A stretch of 23,162 bases of DNA from Thiobacillus sp. UBA2597. GTDB taxonomy: Bacteria; Pseudomonadota; Gammaproteobacteria; Burkholderiales; Thiobacillaceae. Position numbers and translations under genes: made by a program. The notes below the pieces were generated by a model. That model was not told the DNA's origin. It was given only the letters and a program-made list of their open reading frames with translations, and searched no databases. The DNA is taken from NCBI GenBank assembly GCA_002339725.1, contig DDKN01000113.1, positions 1-23,162 on the forward strand, in the 5' to 3' direction. Of this stretch, positions 1 through 7,771 are shown piece after piece (the stretch's first letter is position 1; every line of letters starts with the position of its first letter).

Positions 1-1389
1 AAGGTCAGGCATGTCCACTTCGTCGGGATCGGCGGCGCCGGCATGAGCGGCATCGCCGAGGTGCTGCTCAACCTCGGCTACACCGTGTCGGGCAGCGACC
101 TGGGCGAGAGCCCGGTAACCAGGAGACTGGCCGAGATGGGGGCCAGGGTCTACCGCGGCCACGACGCGGCGAACATCCAGGGCGCCAACGTGCTGGTCAC
201 CTCCAGCGCGGTGAAGGAGGACAACCCCGAGGTGCAGGCGGCGCGGGCGGCACACATTCCGGTGGTGGCGCGGGCGATGATGCTGGCCGAGCTGATGCGC
301 TTCAAACAGGGCATCGCGGTGGCCGGCACCCACGGCAAGACCACCACCACCAGCCTGATCGCCAGCGTGCTGACCGAGGCCGGGGTCGACCCCACCTTCG
401 TCATCGGCGGCAAGCTGCTGGCCGCCGGGGCCAACGCCAAGCTGGGCCAGGGCGAATACCTGGTGGCCGAGGCCGACGAGTCGGATGCCTCCTTCCTGCT
501 GCTCAATCCGGTGATCGCCATCGTCACCAACATCGACGCCGATCACATGGACACCTACGGCCACGACTTCGAGCGGCTGAAGGATGCCTTCGTCGATTTT
601 CTGCATCGTCTGCCGTTCTGGGGCATGGCGGTGCTCTGCGCCGACGACCCGGTGGTGCGCGAATTGCTGCCGCGCATCACCAAGCCGGTGATGACCTATG
701 GCACCAGCGACGACTGCAGCATCCAGGCGGTGGACATCCAGTCCAAGGCGGGGCAGATGCATTTCACCGCCCTGCGCAACGGCGAGCGCTCGCCGATCGA
801 GGTGACGCTCAACATCCCCGGCCGGCACAACGTGCTCAACGCCCTGGCCGCCATCGCCGTGGCCTGGGAACTCAATCTGCCGGATGCCGCGGTGCAGAAG
901 GCCTTGGCCAATTTCTCCGGGGTCGGCCGCCGCTTCCAGCGCCATGGCGAGATCCGCCTGGCCGACGGCCGCCGCTTCACCCTGGTCGACGACTACGGGC
1001 ATCACCCGGTGGAGATGGCGGCCACGCTCGAGGCAGCGCGCGGCGCCTTCCCCGGCCGGCGCCTGGTGCTGGTGTTCCAGCCCCATCGCTATAGCCGCAC
1101 GCGCGATCTGTTCGAGGACTTCGTGCGCGTGCTGTCGCAGGCCGATGCGCTGTTGCTGACCGAGGTCTACGCCGCCGGCGAGGCGCCCATCGTCGCCGCC
1201 GATGGGCGCAGCCTGGCGCGCGCGGTGCGGGTCGCGGGCAAGGTGGAGCCGGTGTTCGTGGCCGATGTGGCCGAGTTGCCGCAGGCCGTGGCCGACTTCG
1301 TGCAGGACGGCGACGTGGTGCTCACCATGGGCGCCGGTTCGATCGGCCAGGTGCCGGCACGGTTGGTGGCGCTGGGGGAAGTCCGATGA
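1..1389 (+). CDS. murC: UDP-N-acetylmuramate--L-alanine ligase MurC (5' truncated by window edge)
   Basis: MurC adds L-alanine to UDP-MurNAc using ATP, the first peptide step of cytoplasmic peptidoglycan precursor synthesis. The frame is open from base 1, where KVRHVHFVGIGGAGMSG matches the usual MurC N-terminal Rossmann motif. The start codon therefore lies a few codons outside the window, and the internal ATG at 43 is not the real start. The ATP-binding loop AGTHGKTTT is at about 320-348, and the Mur ligase central and C-terminal domains follow (NADHMDTYG-like and HHPVE segments visible). The end is intact and the TGA overlaps the murB start by four bases, so the two are probably translationally coupled. 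It is the first visible gene of a dcw cluster. Family assignment is secure; only the exact start is unknown. Confidence 0.96.
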   Translation, partial: KVRHVHFVGIGGAGMSGIAEVLLNLGYTVSGSDLGESPVTRRLAEMGARVYRGHDAANIQGANVLVTSSAVKEDNPEVQAARAAHIPVVARAMMLAELMRFKQGIAVAGTHGKTTTTSLIASVLTEAGVDPTFVIGGKLLAAGANAKLGQGEYLVAEADESDASFLLLNPVIAIVTNIDADHMDTYGHDFERLKDAFVDFLHRLPFWGMAVLCADDPVVRELLPRITKPVMTYGTSDDCSIQAVDIQSKAGQMHFTALRNGERSPIEVTLNIPGRHNVLNALAAIAVAWELNLPDAAVQKALANFSGVGRRFQRHGEIRLADGRRFTLVDDYGHHPVEMAATLEAARGAFPGRRLVLVFQPHRYSRTRDLFEDFVRVLSQADALLLTEVYAAGEAPIVAADGRSLARAVRVAGKVEPVFVADVAELPQAVADFVQDGDVVLTMGAGSIGQVPARLVALGEVR

Positions 1390-2462
1390 TGGCGGCGCTC
1401 AAACGCCTGATGCACCTGCGCGGCGAATTGCTGGAGGAAGTCTCCATGGCGCGCCACGTCAGCTGGCGCGCCGGCGGCCTGGTCGAGCGCTTCTACACCC
1501 CGGTCGATGTCGACGACCTGGTCCTGTTCCTGCAGGGCCTGCCCAAGGATGAGCCGGTCTATTTCATCGGCCTGGGCAGCAACCTGCTGGTGCGCGACGG
1601 CGGCCTGCGCGGCACCGTGGTGCATCTGCATGCCGCGCTCAAGGACATCCATTACGAGGCGTGCCATCCGCGCAACGGCTGCAGCGAGGCGGATGCCGCG
1701 ACGCACGGCGTGGTCTACGCCCAGGCTGGCGTGGCCAGTCCCAAGGTGGCGCGCTTCGCCGCCAATCACGACCTGGTCGGCGCCGAGTTCCTGGCCGGCA
1801 TCCCCGGCACCCTGGGCGGCGCGCTGGCGATGAACGCCGGCTGCTACGGCCACGAGACCTGGCAATACGTGAGTCAGGTGCAGACCATCGATCGCGAGGG
1901 CCGGCTTTATTTGCGCGGCCCGGCGGAGTTCGACGTGGGGTACCGGCATGTCGAGTTCGCGCAGGGGGCTGTCCCCACCCCAGCCCTCCCCGCGAGCGGG
2001 GAGGGGGCGGCTTTTTCACCTACGGATGGGAAGGGGACATTCTCCTCCCCCACTTGTGGGGGAGGTGGGGAGGGGGATCGCCCTCATCGCCTCGGGGTCG
2101 ACGAATGGTTCCTCGCCGCCTGGCTGCGCCTGCCCAAGGGCGACGGCGCGGCCTCGCGCGAGAAGATCAAGCAGCTTTTGGCCAGGCGCATCGCCAGCCA
2201 GCCTCTCAACCTGCCCAACGCCGGCTCGGTGTTCCGCAATCCGCCGGGCGACCATGCGGCGCGTCTGATCGAAAGCTGCGGCCTCAAGGGCCGCCGCATC
2301 GGCCAGGCCCAGGTGTCGGAGAAGCATGCCAATTTCATCGTCAACCTGGGTGGCGCCAGCGCGGCCGACATCGAGGCCCTGATCGAGCTGGTGCAACAGA
2401 CCGTGGAAACGCAGACCGGGGTGCGTCTGCAACCTGAAGTGAGGATCATCGGTGACAAGTAA
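1386..2462 (+). CDS. murB: UDP-N-acetylenolpyruvoylglucosamine reductase MurB, with an in-frame repeat insertion
   Basis: MurB is the FAD enzyme that reduces UDP-GlcNAc-enolpyruvate to UDP-MurNAc with NADPH. Visible marks are the FAD-binding GLGSNLLVRDGG, the segment FLAGIPGTLGGALAMNAGCYGHE, the catalytic-serine motif NAGSVFRNPPG (Ser about 281) and the C-terminal glutamate in LQPEVRIIG (Glu about 351). The start ATG overlaps the end of murC as ATGA. At 358 residues it is longer than expected. About 42 residues (195-236, bases 1968-2093), rich in Pro and Gly, separate GYRHVEF from DEWFLAAW, which normally lie close together. Those bases are an inverted pair of GC-rich palindromes of a dispersed repeat family, and the insertion keeps the frame. 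All catalytic motifs lie outside it, so the enzyme is probably active with a disordered loop. Confidence 0.95.
   Translation: MMAALKRLMHLRGELLEEVSMARHVSWRAGGLVERFYTPVDVDDLVLFLQGLPKDEPVYFIGLGSNLLVRDGGLRGTVVHLHAALKDIHYEACHPRNGCSEADAATHGVVYAQAGVASPKVARFAANHDLVGAEFLAGIPGTLGGALAMNAGCYGHETWQYVSQVQTIDREGRLYLRGPAEFDVGYRHVEFAQGAVPTPALPASGEGAAFSPTDGKGTFSSPTCGGGGEGDRPHRLGVDEWFLAAWLRLPKGDGAASREKIKQLLARRIASQPLNLPNAGSVFRNPPGDHAARLIESCGLKGRRIGQAQVSEKHANFIVNLGGASAADIEALIELVQQTVETQTGVRLQPEVRIIGDK
1968..2093. repeat. REP/BIME-like inverted repeat pair inside murB
   Basis: Two palindromic units face outward. Unit 1 (about 1971-2011) has a C-rich head followed by arms CCTCCCCGC (1985-1993) and GCGGGGAGG (1996-2004). 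Unit 2 (about 2038-2080) has perfect 10-base arms, CCTCCCCCAC (2044-2053) and GTGGGGGAGG (2056-2065), followed by a G-rich tail that is the reverse complement of the head type. Head-outward inverted pairs are the layout of bacterial interspersed mosaic elements. Related single units occur at about 9980-10018 and 22575-22616. The element replaces what should be a short MurB loop and adds about 126 bases, a multiple of three. Its boundaries are estimates from the protein family, and I see no clear target duplication. Confidence 0.75.
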
Positions 2463-3366
2463 GTTTGGCAAGGTCGGGGTACTGATGGGCGGCCGTTCGG
2501 CCGAGCGCGAGGTTTCGCTCAAGAGCGGCGGCGCGGTGCTGGCCGCGCTCAGGCGCCAGGGGGTGGATGCCCATCCCTTCGATCCGGCCGAGCACACGCT
2601 GGCCGAGCTGGAGGCGGCCGGTTTCGAGCGGGTGATGATCAACCTGCACGGCCGGGGCGGCGAGGACGGCAGCATCCAGGGCGCCCTGGCCCTGATGGGC
2701 ATCCCCTACACCGGCAGCGGCATCGAGGCCAGCGCCTTGGGGATGGACAAATGGCGCAGCAAGCTCATCTGGCAGGCGGCCGGCCTGCCGGTGCCGGACT
2801 ATGCCCGGCTCACCGCCGACAGCGACTTCGCCGCGGTGGAAAAACGGCTCGGTCTGCCCCTGTTCGTCAAGCCGGCCAACGAGGGCTCCAGCGTCGGCGT
2901 GACCAAGGTGAAGACGGCCGGCGGCCTGCGCGCCGCCTATATCGATGCGGCCAAACACGATCCCCTGGTGCTGGCCGAGCGCTTCCTGGGCGGTGGCGAA
3001 TACACCTGCGCCATCCTGGGTGAGGCGGCCCTGCCGGTGGTGAAGATCGAGCCGGCCACCGAGTTCTACGACTACGAGGCCAAGTACTTCCGCGACGACA
3101 CGCAGTATCGCTGCCCCTGCGGCCTGCCAGCCGAGCAGGAGAAGGCGATGCAGGACCTGGCGCGCCAGGCCTTCGCCGTGCTCGGCTGCCGCGGCTGGGG
3201 TCGGGTCGACATCCTGCTCGACGCCGACGGCGCGCCCTATCTGCTCGAGATCAACACCTCCCCCGGCATGACCGACCACAGCCTGGTGCCCATGGCGGCG
3301 CGCGCGGCCGGCATCGGCTTCGATGAACTGTGCCTGCGCATTCTGGAGCTGGCTCATGTGGAATAA
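2452..3366 (+). CDS. ddl: D-alanine--D-alanine ligase
   Basis: Ddl joins two D-alanines with ATP to make the dipeptide used by MurF in the cytoplasm. At 304 residues it has the normal DdlB length. Visible are the N-terminal GVLMGGRSAEREVSLKSG, the ATP-grasp loop KPANEGSSVGV and the C-terminal metal and substrate motif LLEINTSPGMTDHS. The start is a GTG lying within the last codons of murB (11-base overlap), with GAGG seven bases upstream as ribosome binding site. It sits between murB and ftsQ as usual in dcw clusters. The gene end overlaps the start of ftsQ by 11 bases. Confidence 0.96.
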   Translation: MTSKFGKVGVLMGGRSAEREVSLKSGGAVLAALRRQGVDAHPFDPAEHTLAELEAAGFERVMINLHGRGGEDGSIQGALALMGIPYTGSGIEASALGMDKWRSKLIWQAAGLPVPDYARLTADSDFAAVEKRLGLPLFVKPANEGSSVGVTKVKTAGGLRAAYIDAAKHDPLVLAERFLGGGEYTCAILGEAALPVVKIEPATEFYDYEAKYFRDDTQYRCPCGLPAEQEKAMQDLARQAFAVLGCRGWGRVDILLDADGAPYLLEINTSPGMTDHSLVPMAARAAGIGFDELCLRILELAHVE

Positions 3367-4075
3367 GCCGGAACTGCTCACCCGTCTGGCCAACTGGCTG
3401 CTGCTGGTGACGCTGTTCTACGCCCTACTGGTGACGGCGCGCCACTATGCCGACGGCAGTCTGCCGATCCGCCGGGTCGATGTTCTCGGTGCCAACCATG
3501 CCGAGACCCGGGCGGCAGCCAAGGCGGCGCTGCAGGGGCTGCAGGGCGGTTTCTTCAGCGTGAACCTGGAGCAGGTGCGCCAGGGCTACGAGGCCCTGCC
3601 CTGGGTGAAGCGCGCTCTGGTGCGCAAGGTCTGGCCCGACCGCCTGGTGGTGGAGCTGACCGAGCACGTGCCGGCGGCCGCCTGGAATGCCCAGGCCATG
3701 CTCGATATCCACGGCGAGGTGTTTCCGGTGCGGCCCTACCCGGGGCTGCCGCGCATCTATGCCCCGGACGCCATGGCGCTGGAGGTGACGCATCGCTACG
3801 GCGAGTTCGCCCGGGCGCTGGCGCCGATGCATCTGAAGATCGAGAGCGTGCAGGTGAGCGCCCGCCATGCCTGGCGCCTGCGGCTGGACAACGGTCTGGT
3901 GCTGGAGCTGGGCCGGGAGCGGCTGAGCGAGCGCATGCGCCGTTTCGTCGCGACCTATCCCCTGGTGGCGGCCAGGATGGGCCATCTGGCCTATGTCGAT
4001 CTGCGCTATCCGAATGGCTTTGCCGTGCGGCAGGACGGCACCGCCCCCAAGCCGGCCGACGCCGGCAAGGCATGA
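3356..4075 (+). CDS. ftsQ: Cell division protein FtsQ
   Basis: FtsQ is a bitopic inner-membrane divisome protein that links early (FtsA/FtsZ) and late (FtsB/FtsL, FtsW/FtsI) components. The ATG at 3356 is chosen because GGAG lies seven bases upstream and translation gives a short cytoplasmic segment followed by one membrane helix (about residues 11-31). An open frame extends upstream, but only inside ddl. The POTRA domain follows (LPIRRVDVLGANH through VVELTEHVPAAAW), then the FtsQ beta domain. The length of 239 residues is typical. The end overlaps by four bases a 17-codon mini-ORF that leads to ftsA. Confidence 0.93.
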   Translation: MWNKPELLTRLANWLLLVTLFYALLVTARHYADGSLPIRRVDVLGANHAETRAAAKAALQGLQGGFFSVNLEQVRQGYEALPWVKRALVRKVWPDRLVVELTEHVPAAAWNAQAMLDIHGEVFPVRPYPGLPRIYAPDAMALEVTHRYGEFARALAPMHLKIESVQVSARHAWRLRLDNGLVLELGRERLSERMRRFVATYPLVAARMGHLAYVDLRYPNGFAVRQDGTAPKPADAGKA

Positions 4076-4125
4076 ACAAGGACGACCAGGCAATGAGTGA
4101 AGTGACAGCGGAGCAGCAAGCATGA
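4072..4125 (+). CDS. Possible 17-codon coupling mini-ORF between ftsQ and ftsA
   Basis: An ATG overlapping the ftsQ stop (ATGA at 4072-4075) opens a 17-codon frame, MNKDDQAMSEVTAEQQA. Its TGA overlaps the ftsA ATG (ATGA at 4122-4125). The frame fills exactly the gap between the two genes. Only a weak AAGG precedes it, so ribosomes would have to re-initiate after ftsQ. It could be a coupling device or chance; the peptide resembles nothing I know. Confidence 0.35.
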   Translation: MNKDDQAMSEVTAEQQA

Positions 4126-5363
4126 GCAAGATGCGGGGAGAAAACCGGGACCTGATCGTCGGCCTCGACATCGGCACCTCGAAGATCGTGGCCATGGTGG
4201 CCGAGGTGCTGCCGGAGGGCGGCATCAACATCGTCGGCATGGGTTCGGCCCAGTCGCGCGGCCTGAAGAAGGGCGTGGTGGTCAACATCGAGGCCACGGT
4301 CAGCGCCATCCAGCGTGCCCTGGAGGACGCCGAGCTGATGGCCAACTGCAAGATCCACCAGGTCTACACCGGCATCGCCGGCAGCCATATCCGCTCGCTC
4401 AACTCGCACGGCATGGTGCCGATCCGCGACCGCGAGGTCACCGCGCTCGACATGGAGCGGGTGATCGAAACGGCGCGGGCGGTGAACATCTCGACCGATC
4501 AGCAGATCCTGCACGTGTTGCCGCAGGAATACATCATCGACGGCCAGGAGGGCGTGCGCGAGCCGCTCGGCATGAGCGGCGTGCGCCTGGAGGTGAAGGT
4601 GCACATCGTCACCGGCGCGGTCTCCGCCGCCCAGAACATCGTCAAGTGCGTGCGTCGCTGCGGCCTGGAGGTGCACGATCTGATCCTGCAGCCGCTCGCC
4701 TCTTCGCTGGCCGTGCTCAACGAGGACGAGAAGGACCTCGGCGTCTGCCTGGTCGACATCGGCGGCGGCACCACCGACATTGCGGTGTTCACCCGCGGCG
4801 CCATCCAGCATACCGGCGTGATCCCGGTGGCCGGCGACCAGATCACCAACGACATCGCCATGACCCTGCGCACCCCGACGCGCGAGGCGGAGGACCTCAA
4901 GATCCAGCACGGCATCGCCCTCAGGCAGTTGGCCGACGCCCGGGAAATGATCGAGGTGCCCGGCATCGGCGAGCGCGGCCCGCGCATGCTGTCGAAGCAA
5001 ATGTTGTCCGAGGTGATCGAGCCCCGGGTCGAGGAACTGTACAGCCTGGTCCAGGCCGAACTGCGCCGCAGCGGCTTCGAGGAGCAGATCTCCTCCGGCA
5101 TCGTGCTCACCGGTGGCTCGAGCCAGATGCGGGGCATGGTCGAGCTGGCCGAGGAGGTATTCCACATGCCGGTGCGGGTGGGCACGCCGGACTACGTCGG
5201 CGGTCTGTCCGAGCGGGTGCGCAACCCGGCCTATGCCACCGGCATCGGTCTCTTGCTCGCCGGCCTGGAGCAGTACGAGCTGCACCAGGCGGCCAAGATC
5301 CAGAGCGGTTCGTTCAGGCATGTGCTGGACAGGATGCGGTCATGGTTCCAGAGCAATTTCTGA
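4122..5363 (+). CDS. ftsA: Cell division protein FtsA
   Basis: FtsA is an actin-fold ATPase that tethers FtsZ filaments to the inner membrane and recruits later divisome proteins. Visible are the phosphate-1 motif LIVGLDIGTSKIVAMV near the N-terminus, the phosphate-2 motif VDIGGGTTDIAVF, the adenosine motif GIVLTGGSSQMRGM, and a C-terminal amphipathic helix (HVLDRMRSWFQSNF) that serves as membrane-targeting sequence. At 413 residues it matches the family. GGAG lies eight bases before the ATG. It lies between ftsQ and ftsZ, the canonical order. A 46-base gap with a pyrimidine-rich tract separates it from ftsZ. Confidence 0.97.
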   Translation: MSKMRGENRDLIVGLDIGTSKIVAMVAEVLPEGGINIVGMGSAQSRGLKKGVVVNIEATVSAIQRALEDAELMANCKIHQVYTGIAGSHIRSLNSHGMVPIRDREVTALDMERVIETARAVNISTDQQILHVLPQEYIIDGQEGVREPLGMSGVRLEVKVHIVTGAVSAAQNIVKCVRRCGLEVHDLILQPLASSLAVLNEDEKDLGVCLVDIGGGTTDIAVFTRGAIQHTGVIPVAGDQITNDIAMTLRTPTREAEDLKIQHGIALRQLADAREMIEVPGIGERGPRMLSKQMLSEVIEPRVEELYSLVQAELRRSGFEEQISSGIVLTGGSSQMRGMVELAEEVFHMPVRVGTPDYVGGLSERVRNPAYATGIGLLLAGLEQYELHQAAKIQSGSFRHVLDRMRSWFQSNF

Positions 5364-5409
5364 TTAACCCCTTTTTTGCTTTTTCGCGCGCGTAACGAGG
5401 AGGACGAAG

Positions 5410-6576
5410 ATGTTGTACGAATTGGAAGACATGCAAACCCAGGAGGCCGTGATCAAGGTGATCGGCGTCGGTGGCTGCGGTGGCAACGCGGTCGACCACA
5501 TGATCAACCGCGGCATGACCGGTGTCGAGTTTCTCGCCGTCAACACCGATGCCCAGGCGCTCAAGCGCAACCTGGCACCGGTCCAGCTGCAGATCGGCGG
5601 CAACGTGACCAAGGGCCTGGGCGCCGGCGCCAAGCCCGAGGTCGGGCGCGAGGCGGCGTTGGAGGACCGCGAGCGCATCGCCGAGCTGATCGACGGCGCC
5701 GACATGCTGTTCATCACCGCCGGCATGGGTGGCGGCACCGGCACCGGCGCGGCGCCGGTGGTGGCCGAGGTGGCCAAGGAGCTCGGTATCCTCACCGTGG
5801 CCGTGGTGACCAAGCCCTTCGTGTTCGAGGGCAAGCGCATGCGCGTGGCCGAGAACGGCCTGAAGGCGCTGTCGGAATATGTCGACTCGCTGATCATCAT
5901 CCCCAACGACAAGCTGCGTCTGGTGCTGGGCGGCAACATGAAGCTGCAGGAGGCCTTCATGGCGGCCAACGACGTGCTGCACAGCGCGGTCGGCGGCATC
6001 GCCGAGATCATCGCCAACCCGGGCATGATCAACGTCGACTTCGCCGATGTGCGCACGGTGATGAGCGAGATGGGCATGGCCATGATGGGCTCGGCCGCGG
6101 CCAGCGGCGAGGGTCGCGCCCGCATCGCGGCGGAGCAGGCGGTGAACAGCCCGCTCCTGGAGAACGTCGATCTCAAGGGCGCCCGCGGCGTGCTGGTCAA
6201 CATCACCGCCAACGACAGCCTGACCCTGGACGAATACTACGAGGTGATGAGCACCATCCAGGGCTTCACGGCGGACGAGGCCACCGTGATCGTCGGCACC
6301 GCCTTCGACGAGGCCATGGGCGAAAGCCTGCGGGTGACCATGGTCGCCACCGGCCTGGGCAACCCGGTCGCCGGTCGTCAGAGCAAGCCGCAGATGACCG
6401 TGCTGCAGGGCACCGGCACCGACGGCCTGCCGCCGCGCACCGCCTACGAAAGCGATCCCGAGGCCCCGGCCATCTGGCGCACCCGGCGCAGCAATGCCGC
6501 TGCCCTGGACGCGGCCCAGGAGCAGGGCATCGATACCCTGGATATCCCGGCCTTCCTGCGCAAGCAGGCCGACTGA
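5410..6576 (+). CDS. ftsZ: Cell division GTPase FtsZ
   Basis: FtsZ is the tubulin-like GTPase that polymerises into the cytokinetic ring. The 388-residue protein shows the N-terminal nucleotide motif GVGGCGGNAV, the tubulin signature GGGTGTG at residues 107-113 and the synergy-loop motif NVDFADV at about 208-214. The C-terminal linker is short (about 55 residues) and ends in the conserved peptide LDIPAFLRKQ that binds FtsA and ZipA. A strong ribosome binding site, GAGGAGG, lies six bases before the ATG, much stronger than those of its neighbours. This fits the high level of FtsZ needed relative to FtsA. No convincing dedicated promoter is visible in the short ftsA-ftsZ gap. Confidence 0.98.
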   Translation: MLYELEDMQTQEAVIKVIGVGGCGGNAVDHMINRGMTGVEFLAVNTDAQALKRNLAPVQLQIGGNVTKGLGAGAKPEVGREAALEDRERIAELIDGADMLFITAGMGGGTGTGAAPVVAEVAKELGILTVAVVTKPFVFEGKRMRVAENGLKALSEYVDSLIIIPNDKLRLVLGGNMKLQEAFMAANDVLHSAVGGIAEIIANPGMINVDFADVRTVMSEMGMAMMGSAAASGEGRARIAAEQAVNSPLLENVDLKGARGVLVNITANDSLTLDEYYEVMSTIQGFTADEATVIVGTAFDEAMGESLRVTMVATGLGNPVAGRQSKPQMTVLQGTGTDGLPPRTAYESDPEAPAIWRTRRSNAAALDAAQEQGIDTLDIPAFLRKQAD

Positions 6577-6583
6577 AAGGAAA

Positions 6584-6615
6584 TTGCTGCCCTAAGTGAT
6601 TGAAAAGGCTAAAAT
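6584..6615 (+). promoter_or_regulatory. Candidate lpxC promoter giving a leaderless or nearly leaderless mRNA
   Basis: A good -10 box, TAAAAT (6610-6615), in the context GGCTAAAATCG lies seven bases before the lpxC ATG. Upstream TTGCTG (6584-6589) is a possible -35 but with a long 20-base spacer. Transcription would start at about 6622, the first base of lpxC. The nearest SD-like purine run (AAAAGG) is 13 bases from the ATG, which is too far to be ideal. Confidence 0.35.
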
Positions 6616-6621
6616 CGCTGC

Positions 6622-7536
6622 ATGATCAAGCAGCGCAGCATCAAGTCTCTCGTACGCGCCACCGGCGTCGGGCTCCACAGCGGACGCAAGGTCCAACTGA
6701 CCTTGCGTCCGGCGCCGCCCGATGCCGGTATTCTTTTTCGTCGCGTCGACCTTCCTGAGCCCGTCGATTTCCGCATCGACCCGCATTTGGTGACCGACAC
6801 CCGGCTCTGTACCGCCGTGGAAAAGGATGGCGTCAAGATCGCCACCGTGGAACACCTGATGTCCGCCCTGGCCGGGCTGGGCATCGACAACCTTTATATC
6901 GACCTGGATGGCCCGGAAGTGCCCATCCTGGACGGCTCTGCCGCGCCCTTCGTCTACCTGGTGCAATCCGCCGGCATCGAGGAACAGAATGCCCCGCGCC
7001 GCTACATCCGGATCAAGCGCCCGGTGCGGGTGGAGGACGGCGACAAGTGGGCCGAGCTGACCCCGCACGAGGGCTTCAAGCTCACCTTCAAGATCGACTT
7101 CGATCACCCCGTGTTCAAGCAGTCGGGCCAGGCGATCTGCATCGACTTCGCCAGCCAGTCCTATGTCAAGGAGATCAGCCGCGCCCGCACCTTCGGCTTC
7201 ATGCAGGACGTCGAATGGCTGCGCAGCAATAACCTGGCCCTGGGCGGCTCGCTCGACAACGCCGTGGTGATGGACGAGTTCCGCGTGCTCAACGCCGACG
7301 GCCTCAGGTATGCCGACGAGTTCGTCAAGCACAAGGTGCTCGACGCCATCGGCGACCTCTATCTTTCCGGCCACCTGATCATCGGCGCCTTTGCCGCCTA
7401 CAAGTCAGGCCATGGCCTGAACAACCAGCTGCTGTGCAAGCTGCTCGACGACGCCGAGGCCTGGGAGTGGGCCAGCTTCGCCGACGCGGCGAGCACGCCC
7501 GACGCCCTCACCCGCCTGCACCTGCTGCCCGCCTGA
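6622..7536 (+). CDS. lpxC: UDP-3-O-acyl-N-acetylglucosamine deacetylase LpxC
   Basis: LpxC is the zinc deacetylase that makes the first committed step of lipid A synthesis. All expected residues are visible: the EHLMSALAGLGIDN segment with the first zinc histidine, KHKVLDAIGDLYL with the second histidine and the zinc aspartate, and YKSGHGLNNQLL with the general-acid histidine. The N-terminal start MIKQRSIKSLVRATGVGLHSG is the family norm, and the length of 304 residues is typical. It follows ftsZ, as in other proteobacterial dcw clusters. A possible own promoter lies immediately upstream. Its TGA overlaps the ATG of a small membrane protein gene by one base. Confidence 0.98.
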   Translation: MIKQRSIKSLVRATGVGLHSGRKVQLTLRPAPPDAGILFRRVDLPEPVDFRIDPHLVTDTRLCTAVEKDGVKIATVEHLMSALAGLGIDNLYIDLDGPEVPILDGSAAPFVYLVQSAGIEEQNAPRRYIRIKRPVRVEDGDKWAELTPHEGFKLTFKIDFDHPVFKQSGQAICIDFASQSYVKEISRARTFGFMQDVEWLRSNNLALGGSLDNAVVMDEFRVLNADGLRYADEFVKHKVLDAIGDLYLSGHLIIGAFAAYKSGHGLNNQLLCKLLDDAEAWEWASFADAASTPDALTRLHLLPA

Positions 7537-7718
7537 TGTTCGCCCTGCGGCTGATCCTGGTCGGCTTCGGCATCCTGCTCATCGTGCTGCTGCTCGGCTA
7601 CGCCGTCAGCCGCGACCGGCGCTGGCTCTACTACGCCGGCCTCACCAGTAAGCTGGGGCTGGCCTTGTTCCTCATCCTGGGTCTCATCTATCTCGCCCGG
7701 CGCCTGATCGCGCTGTGA
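7536..7718 (+). CDS. Small two-helix membrane protein of unknown function
   Basis: A 60-residue protein starts at the ATG that shares one base with the lpxC stop (TGATG), which suggests translational coupling to lpxC. It has two hydrophobic segments, about residues 4-22 (LRLILVGFGILLIVLLLGY) and 39-55 (LGLALFLILGLIYLARR), joined by a polar, basic loop SRDRRWLYYAG. It ends 13 bases before a terminator hairpin, so it is the last gene of the transcript. An open frame extends upstream inside lpxC, but that part is a shadow. I do not recognise the family, and a role in envelope biology is only suggested by position. Confidence 0.7.
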   Translation: MFALRLILVGFGILLIVLLLGYAVSRDRRWLYYAGLTSKLGLALFLILGLIYLARRLIAL

Positions 7719-7729
7719 CCTTCTGAAAC

Positions 7730-7758
7730 GAAAACGGCGCCCTCGGGCGCCGTTTCGT
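7730..7758. terminator. Bidirectional intrinsic terminator between the lpxC and pilQ transcripts
   Basis: Arms AAACGGCGCC (7732-7741) and GGCGCCGTTT (7746-7755) enclose the tetraloop CTCG. The hairpin is A-rich upstream and T-rich downstream on both strands, as expected between convergent genes. It serves the lpxC-small protein transcript (plus) and pilMNOPQ (minus). Confidence 0.85.
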
Positions 7759-7771
7759 CTGTTGCGAAGGT

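Noticed and set aside
3555..5321. Long open frame of 588 codons on the minus strand opposite ftsQ and ftsA
   Set aside because: It is the GC-rich shadow of two well-identified genes, has low-complexity His/Asp/Gly-rich composition and resembles no family.
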